The position numbers were made by a program, and so were the translations under genes. From positions 4,340,001 to 4,404,000 of the forward strand of contig NZ_OX638201.1 of assembly GCF_951805225.1 (NCBI RefSeq): DNA of 64,000 nt, read 5' to 3'. This DNA comes from an uncultured Flavobacterium sp. (GTDB lineage: Bacteria; Bacteroidota; Bacteroidia; Flavobacteriales; Flavobacteriaceae). The number at the start of each line of letters is the position of its first letter. The stretch's first letter is position 1. This document shows positions 36,301 to 45,600 of this stretch, one piece after another. Under the pieces are notes generated by a model. That model saw only the letters and a list, made by a program, of their open reading frames with translations, ran no database searches and had not been told where the DNA came from.

Positions 36301-39300
36301 CTGTCCATGTTCCGCTAGTGGCACCTCCACCTATTGATCCACCCATTGCTGCTGAAGTAGCTCCTTGACAAATAGCTGTCAAAGCACCCCCCGCACTTGC
36401 TGTCGGATTTGGATTTACCGTTATTGTTTTAGTGGCTGTTGTTGATCCACATGATCCTCCACTTGTTGTTAATGTTAATGTGATACTACCAGATTCTGAA
36501 GCGCCAGCTGTATAGGTAGCAGTTGATGGATTGTTTGCATTTGTCCAGCTTCCTGCTCCACCTGTCCATACTCCACTAGTGGCACCACCACCTACTGATC
36601 CGCCCATTGCTGCTGAAGTAGCTCCTTGACAAATAGCCGTCAATGCACCTCCCGCATTTGCTGTCGGATTTGGATTTACTGTTATTGTTTTAGTGGCCGT
36701 TGTTGATCCACATGATCCTCCACTTGTTGTTAATGTTAATGTGATACTACCGGATTCTGAAGCGCCAGCTGTATAGGTAGCTGTTGATGGATTGTTTGCA
36801 TTTGTCCAGCTTCCTGCTCCACCTGTCCATACTCCACTAGTGGCACCACCACCTACTGATCCGCCCATTGTTGCTGAAGTAGCTCCTTGACAAATAGCTG
36901 TCAATGCACTTCCCGCATTTGCTGTCGGATTTGGGTTTACAGTTATTGTTTTAGTAGCTGTTTTTGGTCCACATGAACCTCCACTTGTTGTTAATGTTAA
37001 TGTGATACTGCCGGATTCCGATGCACTTGCTGTATAAGTAGCAGTTGATGGATTGTTTGCATTTGTCCAGCTTCCTGCTCCACCTGTCCATATTCCGCTA
37101 GTGGCACTACCTCCTATTGATCCCCCCATTGCCGCTGAAGTAGCTCCTTGGCAAATAGCTGTCAAAGCACCTCCCGCATTTGCTGTAGGATTTGTATTTA
37201 CCGTTATTGTTTTAGTGGCTGTTGTTGATCCGCATGATCCTCCACTTGTTGTTAATGTTAATGTGATACTACCGGATTCCGATGCCCCAGCTGTATAGGT
37301 AGCAGTTGATGGATTGTTTGCATTTGTCCAGCTTCCTGCTCCGCCTGTCCATATTCCACTAGTGGCACCTCCACCTATTGATCCACCCATTGCCGCTGAA
37401 GTAGCTCCTTGACAGATAGCCGTCAATGCACTTCCTGCATTTGCTGTCGGATTTGGATTTACCGTTATTGTTTTAGTGGCTGTTGTTGATCCGCATGATC
37501 CTCCACTTGTTGTTAATGTTAATGTGATACTACCGGATTCCGATGCACCTGCTTTATATGTTGCCGTAGATGCATTTGTTGCGTTTGTCCATGTTCCTGC
37601 TCCGCCTGACCATGTCCCGCTAGTTGCACCACCACCTACTGATCCGCCCATTGCCGCTGAAGTAGCCCCTTGACAAATAGCTGTCAAAGCACCTCCCGCA
37701 TTTGCTGTAGGATTTGGATTTACCGTTATTGTTTTAGTGGCTGTGGTTGATCCACATGATCCTCCACTTGTTGTTAATGTTAATGTGATACTACCAGATT
37801 CTGAAGCGCCAGCTGTATAGGTAGCAGTTGATGGATTGTTTGCATTTGTCCAGCTTCCTGCTCCGCCTGACCATGTCCCGCTAGTTGCACCACCACCTAC
37901 TGATCCGCCCATTGCCGCTGAAGTAGCTCCTTGACAAATAGCCGTCAATGCACCTCCTGCATTTGCTGTCGGATTTGGATTTACCGTTATTGTTTTAGTG
38001 GCTGTTGTTGATGCACATGATCCTCCACTTGTTGTTAATGTTAATGTGATACTTCCAGATTCCGATGCACTTGCGGTATACGTAGCAGTTGATGGATTGT
38101 TTGCATTTGTCCAGCTTCCTGCTCCACCTGTCCATATTCCACTAGTGGCACCACCACCTACTGATCCTCCCATTGCTGATGAAGTAGCTCCTTGACAAAT
38201 AGCTGTCAATGCACTTCCCGCATTTGCTGTCGGATTTGGGTTTACTGTTATTGTTTTAGTAGCTGTTTTTGGTCCACATGAACCTCCACTTGTTGTTAAT
38301 GTTAATGTGATACTGCCGGATTCCGAGGCACCTGCTGTATAAGTAGCAGTTGATGGATTGTTTGCATTTGTCCAGCTTCCTGCTCCACCTGTCCATATTC
38401 CGCTAGTGGCACTACCTCCTATTGATCCCCCCATTGCCGCTGAAGTAGCTCCTTGGCAAATAGCTGTCAAAGCACCTCCCGCATTTGCTGTCGGATTTGT
38501 ATTTACCGTTATTGTTTTAGTGGCTGTTGTTGATCCGCATGATCCTCCACTTGTTGTTAATGTTAATGTGATGCTACCAGATTCTGACGCACCTGCTGTA
38601 TAGGCAGCAGTTGATGGATTGTTTGCATTTGTCCAGCTTCCTGCTCCGCCTGTCCATATTCCACTAGTGGCACCTCCTCCTATTGATCCACCCATTGCTG
38701 CTGAAGTAGCTCCTTGACAAATAGCTGTCAATGCGCTTCCTGCATTTGCTGTCGGATTTGGATTTACCGTTATTGTTTTAGTGGCTGTTTTTGGTCCACA
38801 TGAACCTCCACTTGTTGTTAATGTTAATGTGATACTACCTGATTCCGATGTACTTGCTGTATAGGTAGCAGTTGATGGATTGTTTGCATTTGTCCAGCTT
38901 CCTGCCCCACCTGTCCATATTCCGGTAGTGGCACTACCACCTATTGATCCGCCCATTGCTGCTGAAGTAGCTCCTTGACAAATAGCTGTCAATGCACCTC
39001 CTGCATTTGCTGTCGGATTTGGATTTACCGTTATTGTTTTAGTGGCCGTTGTTGATCCACATGAACCTCCACTTGTTGTTAATGTTAATGTGATACTGCC
39101 GGATTCCGATGCACCTGCTGTATAAGTAGCAGTTGATGGATTGTTTGCATTTGCCCAGCTTCCTGCTCCACCTGTCCATACTCCGCTTGTAGCACCTCCT
39201 CCTATTGATCCACCCATTGCCGCTGAAGTAGCTCCTTGACAAATAGCCGTCAACGCGCTTCCTGCATTTGCTGTCGGATTTGGATTTACAGTTATTGTTT

Positions 39301-41467
39301 TAGTGGCTGTTGCTACACATGTTGCTCCAACTGTTGTTAATGTTAATGTGATACTACCAGATTCTGAGGCACCTGCTTTATATGTTGCGGTAGATGCATT
39401 TGTTGCGTTTGTCCATGTTCCTGCTCCGCCTGACCATGTTCCACTAGTAGCACCACCACCTACTGATCCGCCCATTGCTGCTGAAGTAGCTCCTTGACAG
39501 ATAGCGGCTAATGCACCTCCAGGATTAACTGTTGGAAGAGCAGTTACATTTACAAATGTACTAGAAGGAGTACCTGAACATCCCCCTGCTGTAGTTGCAA
39601 CTACTGTTACTTGTTCAATAACTCCTGAACTCGAAAATGTTACCGTAGGATTTTTAATAGTCGTTGAAGAAAAGGTAGCTGCAGCGGATCCTGACCAAAC
39701 ATAAGTTACACCTGAAGCAGAAATGTTATCTACATCTAATTGAACAGGTGCACCTGAACAAGCAGTTAATGTTTTATAGCTCCCTTTAGGATTTGTTACC
39801 GCGATGGGAACCACCTGTGTCGCTGGAATTAAAACTATATTATCTACAATAGACCCCAGAGTACTTGTTCCTCCTAATGAGTTATAAAATTCAAGCACTA
39901 TTGAAGAACTTGTTGGCGTAAACGTTAAAGTACCTACTTGAGGTGTATTATTAGTGTCCGTCGTAGTTATATTTCGTGTTGCTGTAATTGATCCACCTTC
40001 ATATACTCTAACATCGACCGCTACAGTGGCGGGAGACCCAGGTCTACGAGCATAAAGAAAACTTAGTGTGTACTGAACATTCGGAATGACTGTTACAGTT
40101 TGCCCTAGAGAAGCCTCCTTATCTAATTCTGCTGTATTATCATTATTGCTATTAGAGAAATAGACACTTTCGCTCAAAACTTCAACATAAGAAGTAGAAC
40201 TAGCAGAACCTTTTGAATTAATAGCTGGTGTCCAGCCAGTAGCTCCATTACTAAAATCACCATTAGTAATTAAATTTCCTGAACAATTAGAAATAAGAAC
40301 CTGATCTGTCGATGTCCCACAACCATTACTTATAGTCCAGTTCAACGCCCATGTTCCTGCTCCAGAAGGCGTAAATGTAGCCGTTGGATTAGAAACATCA
40401 CTAAACTGACCTGTTGAAAGATTTGGACCACTAGCTATTGACCACACTCCTGTTCCAACTGTTGGTGTATTGGCCGCTAATGTAAATGGAGTATTCTTAT
40501 ATTGATCGGGCCCTGCATTTGATGTTGTTGGTAATTGATTTACTGTAACTGGAAAATTTGAAGAAACCGTACCACTCCCGCTTCCACATGAATTTGTTCC
40601 TTTTACGGTTACATTTCCTGAAGTTGCTGTAGAAGAATAATTAACTGTTATAGAATTTGTATTATTTCCCGTGGCAATTGTAGCGCCAGTAGGTAAAGTC
40701 CAAGTATATCCAGTAGCATTTGTAATTGCAGGAACTGAATATGCTACAGAATTTTGTCCCTGACAAACAGTCCCAGAACCAGATATTGTTCCTGCTGCAC
40801 CAGCTTTTCCACAAGTTGTACCACTAATAACAAAGTTTCTTATTCTCAAGTTACGAGCTGTTGAAGAATTACTCCAAGCATAAATACGAACTGTCAAAGT
40901 AGTTCCGTCTAAAGGTATAGTAACCGCATTATTATTAGCTGCTGGGGTTGAACTACTAGAAGTAAAAGCACCACTGACAGCCGTAGAAGTAGTAACAAAA
41001 TCATCTGTCGAATAATAGACCTGTACATTTAAATTCGTTGAAGATCTACTATGCTCAAAATTTATAGCGCTAACATTAAAAATATTACCGGCAGTTGGAG
41101 TAACTTTAAATTCATAATACTCATCTAATACTCTGGTCGAACTCTGTATCCAGCCGGAAGTTGAAATCCCTGCCCCTGCTGAATAAGCGGGAGTATTAAT
41201 CCCTGTTCCCCATGTTATTGCAGTCGCCGATATATTACCAGCCACCGTTGGATTTGCCGCAGGAATTGATGTCAGAGCCCAAGTACTTGATGCTGCTTGT
41301 GCACCCACAAAATTCACAGATAAAAAAGTAAATAGCCCCACAAAAAGCAAATGAGAAAATTGCATTCCGGAAGAAGAAACTTTCTTACGGTCAAAAAAAA
41401 CAATATCGCAATTGTTTTGGGTAAAATAAAATAAAGAACGAACGAAATAAAGTAGTTTTCGAATCAT
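33365..41467 (-). CDS. Giant T9SS cargo protein: jelly-roll domains, 14 tandem 87-residue repeats, type C sorting module
   Basis: 2700 residues, the largest gene here. The first Met is supported by MIRKL, shared with the 33183 paralogue; the hydrophobic signal (MQFSHLLFVGLFTFLSVNFVGAQ, pieces within 35-57) starts only after a 35-residue extension. A beta-sandwich domain (about 60-215), a PKD-like domain, a jelly-roll carbohydrate-binding-like domain (LITNGDFSNGATGW, about 390-550) and an Ig-like domain follow. Fourteen repeats of 87 residues come next (NPNPTANAG, ALTAICQGATSAAMGGS, SGSITLTLTTSGGSC). The C-terminal 530 residues are the shared T9SS type C module, ending TTKKIIFQ. A long fibrous adhesin is likely. 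Confidence 0.85.
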   Translation of the reverse strand: MIRKLLYFVRSLFYFTQNNCDIVFFDRKKVSSSGMQFSHLLFVGLFTFLSVNFVGAQAASSTWALTSIPAANPTVAGNISATAITWGTGINTPAYSAGAGISTSGWIQSSTRVLDEYYEFKVTPTAGNIFNVSAINFEHSRSSTNLNVQVYYSTDDFVTTSTAVSGAFTSSSSTPAANNNAVTIPLDGTTLTVRIYAWSNSSTARNLRIRNFVISGTTCGKAGAAGTISGSGTVCQGQNSVAYSVPAITNATGYTWTLPTGATIATGNNTNSITVNYSSTATSGNVTVKGTNSCGSGSGTVSSNFPVTVNQLPTTSNAGPDQYKNTPFTLAANTPTVGTGVWSIASGPNLSTGQFSDVSNPTATFTPSGAGTWALNWTISNGCGTSTDQVLISNCSGNLITNGDFSNGATGWTPAINSKGSASSTSYVEVLSESVYFSNSNNDNTAELDKEASLGQTVTVIPNVQYTLSFLYARRPGSPATVAVDVRVYEGGSITATRNITTTDTNNTPQVGTLTFTPTSSSIVLEFYNSLGGTSTLGSIVDNIVLIPATQVVPIAVTNPKGSYKTLTACSGAPVQLDVDNISASGVTYVWSGSAAATFSSTTIKNPTVTFSSSGVIEQVTVVATTAGGCSGTPSSTFVNVTALPTVNPGGALAAICQGATSAAMGGSVGGGATSGTWSGGAGTWTNATNASTATYKAGASESGSITLTLTTVGATCVATATKTITVNPNPTANAGSALTAICQGATSAAMGGSIGGGATSGVWTGGAGSWANANNPSTATYTAGASESGSITLTLTTSGGSCGSTTATKTITVNPNPTANAGGALTAICQGATSAAMGGSIGGSATTGIWTGGAGSWTNANNPSTATYTASTSESGSITLTLTTSGGSCGPKTATKTITVNPNPTANAGSALTAICQGATSAAMGGSIGGGATSGIWTGGAGSWTNANNPSTAAYTAGASESGSITLTLTTSGGSCGSTTATKTITVNTNPTANAGGALTAICQGATSAAMGGSIGGSATSGIWTGGAGSWTNANNPSTATYTAGASESGSITLTLTTSGGSCGPKTATKTITVNPNPTANAGSALTAICQGATSSAMGGSVGGGATSGIWTGGAGSWTNANNPSTATYTASASESGSITLTLTTSGGSCASTTATKTITVNPNPTANAGGALTAICQGATSAAMGGSVGGGATSGTWSGGAGSWTNANNPSTATYTAGASESGSITLTLTTSGGSCGSTTATKTITVNPNPTANAGGALTAICQGATSAAMGGSVGGGATSGTWSGGAGTWTNATNASTATYKAGASESGSITLTLTTSGGSCGSTTATKTITVNPNPTANAGSALTAICQGATSAAMGGSIGGGATSGIWTGGAGSWTNANNPSTATYTAGASESGSITLTLTTSGGSCGSTTATKTITVNTNPTANAGGALTAICQGATSAAMGGSIGGSATSGIWTGGAGSWTNANNPSTATYTASASESGSITLTLTTSGGSCGPKTATKTITVNPNPTANAGSALTAICQGATSATMGGSVGGGATSGVWTGGAGSWTNANNPSTATYTAGASESGSITLTLTTSGGSCGSTTATKTITVNPNPTANAGGALTAICQGATSAAMGGSVGGGATSGVWTGGAGSWTNANNPSTATYTAGASESGSITLTLTTSGGSCGSTTATKTITVNPNPTASAGGALTAICQGATSAAMGGSIGGGATSGTWTGGAGTWTNANNPSTATYTASASESGSITLTLTTSGGSCGPKTATKTITVNPNPKANAGGALTAICQGAISSAMGGSIGGGATSGVWTGGAGSWTNANNPSTATYTAGASESGSITLTLTTSGGSCGSITVTKTITVNPNLSAVAITPNGGQALCLVGTGTTLTVSETGGTTITSRQWGKRSVSGGTITNISGQNAQTFTPTGANLGVGDWLIVCTSTPSCGSAIVSNEVSVKVSPDIVASVTISASPSGTICSGTLVTFTATPVNEGTAPTYQWYNGLTPVGTGLSTYSSSTLANADDIKVIMTSNASPCLTGSPATSNTITMSVNTLPGTPSPGTPTQPTCASPTGGSVLLSNLPSSGTWTITQSGSAPNTYNGTGSTYNVQNLAAGNYTFTVVGAANSCSSLASTNVAINAAVSKVWTGNADGNWSNPANWNPAVLPSASDCIVIPDVASLPNAPSVQGTGVVANAYTITVNDNASLIVNSKNTLRVVASVTVAPLGSLVFLDQSSLVQTTNATNTGNIIYNRNTDLVRRYDFTYWATPITNPAQPYKLSDLSPNTLLDKYNSYDSPTSSWDISLNGTRVMVPAIGYTVRAPQSFSLTIPAIYPAVFTGIPNNGDYSAPLYAAKWSLIGNPYPSAIDAEEFININHFASPSVDVGALYFWTHNSPPSSTPSAGGSYDYTSNDYAVFTLSGSTRTGAKRPDGTYDPAPTGQIAACQSFFMKASAPGIVKFTNDMRIDGGNDQFYKTTKSKAIEKNRLWLNLTSNQGAFKQILVGYIEGATNEWDVNYDATANNGNTFVDFYSINEATKLSIQGRALPFTDTDRIPLGYKTTVAGDFVISIDHADGFFNNQLVYLEDRTTGKITDLKAGDYTFTTAIGTFADRFTISYIKKTLGTGDFENLENSVFVSVKDKAIKVTSTKETIKEVTIYDINGQLLYNKKKVDTAELQISSLQSSNQVLLVKVTLDNDFTTTKKIIFQ
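35893..39547. repeat. 14 tandem 261-bp repeats inside the giant T9SS gene
   Basis: Each unit encodes about 87 residues starting NPNPTANAG. Rare variants reveal block copying: NTNPTANAG occurs only in copies 5 and 10, followed in both by SIGGSATSGIW and CGPKTATK, and copies 1 and 8 share WSGGAGTWTNATNASTATYK. Repeats 4-6 and 9-11 therefore look like one duplicated block. Confidence 0.9.
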
Positions 41468-41753
41468 ATAGGCGTGGTATTAATATTAGTTTTTGGCGTT
41501 AAAAGAAATAAAACAGCAATGCATTTTTAAAACAATACTTTAAATTTGGCTTTTAAACTGAAAAATTAAAGCTAAAATCCTGTTTTTTAGACATATTAAA
41601 ACTTATAAAAATCTCGTACAAAAATATTATAATTCCACACATACACAACATTTTAGCAAACATTATTTTTAAGAAAAAGCAAAAAAAGACGTACAATTTT
41701 AACAACAAAATGACTATTTTTAGAACAATTAGTTAAAAAGAAAGAAAAAACTC

Positions 41754-42227
41754 ATGAAACCATTCTGCACTCCCAAAGAAGCCTTACTTAAACTCGAGCA
41801 CTTTTGTGCCTATCAGGAGCGCTGTCACGCAGAGGTTGTTACGAAATTATACAGCTTAAAAATGACCAATGATGAATCAGAACAAATCATAGTTCAGTTA
41901 ATCGAAAGTAACTTTTTGAACGAGACTCGTTTTGCTTGCAGTTTTGCCAGAGGTAAACACAGAATTAAACAATGGGGAACTATCAGAATAACAAATGAAC
42001 TAAAAGCAAGGCAAATTTCAGCGACAAATATTAAAATAGCTTTAAAAGAAATATCTCCTGAAGAATACGACACTACTTTTCAGCAATTATCAGAAAGATG
42101 TTGGGAAAACTTAAGAGAAAAAGATGTATTGAAAAAGAGAAAAAAATTCTGCGATTATATGTTAAGACGTGGTTTCGAAAGTTTTTTAGTTTATGACCGA
42201 GTAAAAGAATTGGAGCAAAATTCATAG
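41754..42227 (+). CDS. recX: RecX family regulator of RecA
   Basis: 157 residues, the usual RecX length. RecX binds RecA filaments and limits their activity. Family features are the helical repeats with CAYQERCHAEVVTKLY, then LIESNFLNETRFACSFARGKHRIKQWG (in pieces) and LKARQISATNIKIALKEI, and a third repeat KKFCDYMLRRGFESFLVYDRV. No recA lies nearby. It sits alone between the minus-strand and plus-strand T9SS arrays, so it marks the axis of the inverted arrangement. Confidence 0.9.
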   Translation: MKPFCTPKEALLKLEHFCAYQERCHAEVVTKLYSLKMTNDESEQIIVQLIESNFLNETRFACSFARGKHRIKQWGTIRITNELKARQISATNIKIALKEISPEEYDTTFQQLSERCWENLREKDVLKKRKKFCDYMLRRGFESFLVYDRVKELEQNS

Positions 42228-42680
42228 TTTCATTTTTTCTTATGGCTGTTGCTACAAAAATCTATTCTAAAATGTAAAATTCCACAAGATAATTTATTTG
42301 AAATTCTGAAATCCGACGTTCAAAATATTCCCTATCTGACAAACGACTAAAACAGCAATTTTATCAGAAAAATCATCTATCACAAATTTTCCGTTTTTTG
42401 CACAATCTGCACAATAAATCCCTTTTTTCTAACTAAATACCCAAAAAAAACTAAATTTTAAAGTCAATTTTACGATTTTTCTTATATTTAAAAAAGTCAA
42501 TTTATAAGAAATAACATAATTTGATGAATTTCATAGTGCATTTCAACGATTATTTTAACATTTCATCGACTATATCGTTCTTCTAAAAACCATTCCGATA
42601 TCCAACACGTAGATGTATCTATCTTTGCGTGGGCAAAAAATTCCTATGCTCACATAACATTCTGATAGAAAACATTTAAC
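42228..42680. other. Intergenic region with the 42681 gene promoter
   Basis: About 450 bases without an ORF, AT-rich. The only clear signal is the promoter word at 42620-42627. Confidence 0.5.
42620..42627 (+). promoter_or_regulatory. Bacteroidota -7 box for the 42681 T9SS gene
   Basis: TATCTTTG matches TAnnTTTG and lies 53 bases before the ATG. Confidence 0.5.
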
Positions 42681-45600
42681 ATGAAGAAAACTCTACTTTT
42701 ATTTTTATTGTTACCTTTTTTTGGAATTGCCCAAACCGACTTTGTACGATGGACAGGTTCGTTGGATCTGAAACCAACAATCTTAAACAATTATATAAGC
42801 GCCAGTTACTTTACCGGTTCGGGACTAACAACTGGTCCAACACCATCTTATGATGGAATTATTGGTACTGGATGGCCAACCGGAGCGAGTCTTGATCCTC
42901 TTAAATATTTTCAAGTAACGATAAATCCTATTCTTGACGGAAAAATTACACTTGACAGGCTTTATTTCAGCTATAAAGGAGATATGAAAGCTTATCAAAT
43001 CAGATATTCTAAACAAACTGATTTTTCGAGCCCGGTAACTATTGCAACAGAAACAAATGCTAATCCATACAATTCTAACATTGCAGTATCACTTCTAAAT
43101 TTAGGAATTGTAGTAAATCCTGGTGAGAAAATTTATCTAAGATTTTATGCTTATAACGGAAACGGTAATTGGAAAATAATGGATAACAATACCTTAAAAA
43201 TTATGGGTACTGTAAACACTATACCATCTCCGTTAAACGGACCCTATAAAATTGGAAGCGCATCTGACGCAAAATTTCCAAATATAACTGAAGCAATCAA
43301 TGCTTTGAACGCTCTTGGTGTGAGCGGACCAGTAACTTTCCTGATTGATGAAAACCAAACTGTTACTTCACAACTTACTATTAATCAATTCACTGGTACT
43401 AGCGCAACAAATACAGTAACCATAAAACCGAATAATACAAAAACAGTTAGTATTACAGGAAGTATTGGTAGTGGCGCATTAATAGCTTTAAATGGAGCTG
43501 ACAATATCATAATAGACGGAAATAATACTGGTGGCGACAACAACTTAACTTTATACAACAGTTATACCACAGGAGCTAATGACAATCGATTAGGAATTTG
43601 GCTTTACAATGATGCCAATAACAATATTTTTAGAAATTTATCTATTCGAATGACAATTATAGACAAAACTGTAGATGTATTTTCAGCAGGTATTTTCTCT
43701 GGTGGTAACACAATTGGTAGTTCTGGTAATAATTCTAACAACACAGTTTCAAACGTAATTTTCACCGAAACAAAGCAACCAGTTTTTGTAGAAGGTGGTA
43801 GCAACTGGACTGTTTCAAAAAATACTATAGGCTCCAGTAATATCGACATTCAGCCTTCTGTGGGTATCTATTTAAATAATATTAACGGATATACTGTTTC
43901 GGGTAATACTATTTCCGGAATCACAAAATACTCCAATAACAACGCAAGAACTGCCGCTGGTCTTTCTGTTTTAGGAACAAGTACCGGAGGAACGATTTAC
44001 AATAATATAATCAATAACGTAAACAACACGCAACAATCAAATGGCAGTAACACAGCAGGTATATTTATTGACAATGCCGCAACCAGTACTACTACTATTT
44101 ACAACAATATTATAAGCAATATTTATACGCAGGCAAATGATGACAGTGATAGTAATATCAACTATAAAGGCCATGGAATTTATATAAAAAACGGAATTAA
44201 TAAATTGTATTATAATACAATTGCAATGATTCCTTCGACACAAGCAAATGGACGTTCATCATGTGTTTATATTCAATCTGCTGCATCTGTAGATTTAAAA
44301 AACAATATTTTCTACAATAGTCGTACATCAGGAACACAATATGCGTTGTATACACGTATGTCAAATACTAATCTAACCAGTAATTACAATAGTTTCTTTG
44401 TTACATCCGGTAATGCAAATAATATTGTTCGTTATGTAGATACTCCATATAAACTAGCTGATTGGAAAACTATTAAAGATGCAAACTCTGTAGGAACTTC
44501 ACCAGTTTTCACGTCTACTTATCGTTTAAACACGACTGACGTTGCAAATAATGTACTAAAAGGAGATCCAATCTCTAATATCGTAACTGATATTGATGGT
44601 ACAATACGTATCAAGCCATATATGGGTGCATTTGAAGTTAAAACTTGTACTCCTCTAGGTGATCAACTTGCATTTGGTACTAACTCATGGATAGGATATG
44701 TTTATAAATGGACTTCAGCAAATCCGCCAAATCCAGCACTAGCATCGTTGCCAGGAAATGATGCAACTACTTACCTTGGAACAGTTACAGAAGCTTCAAT
44801 ATTTGATAGAAATGTAGGCAATGGTGTAATAAGTGGTGCTACAATTAACCTTTGTGGTCCTGCACCGGCAGATACTTTCTTCGTGCGTTACAAAATGAAA
44901 GTAACAACAGTAGCTGGAATCTTTAATTTCTCAATTGGAGGTGACGATGGAGCACGTCTATATATCGACGGAACTCAGGTATTAACACGCTGGAATGATC
45001 ACAGTTTCATTATAGACGCAGCTTTAATAACGTTAGCAGCTGGAGATCACGAATTCGTTTTTGAATATTATGAAAATGCCGGTGCTGCACGTGCGACTTT
45101 TTCTTATGGTCAAATTAAAGGTGATAATGTTAATTTGCCTTACGGTATTAATACATGGAATGTTTATGGTTTTACCAAAAACAATCTGGACTTGACTCAA
45201 ACTGTTTATGCAGGTAATTATGTTGATTCTAGTCTAAACATTGTTACACCAAATTCTTGGGCTGCAGACAAATCACCATCGGTTGCTGCCGGATATCAAG
45301 GAGCTCCAATGCCTGTTGACTATTTTACAACGTCTCACAGACGTCAGGGTTTTCCATGTGGAAACTACCAAATTCAGCTTGCAAATTATGATGACGATGT
45401 TCAGATCTATGTTAATGGAACATTGAAATTTCCAATAGGAACTAATAAAACTGCACCACAATACATCAATAGCGGAGAAGTTTTTGCTTTAAACAAAGAT
45501 TCAAAAGTTGAAGTTCGTCTACGCGAAGATGGCGGAGATGCAAAAATGACTGTTAATTTTGTTTCGGTTCCAGTTATTTATAACGGTGTCGGAGCTCCTC

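Noticed and set aside
37053..39497. Repeated plus-strand frames of 64-81 codons within 37.0-39.5 kb
   Set aside because: All are antisense readings of the same 261-bp repeat.
41754..42227. recX as a site-specific recombinase controlling the T9SS inversions
   Set aside because: The protein has RecX helical repeats and no recombinase catalytic residues; its place between the arrays may be chance.
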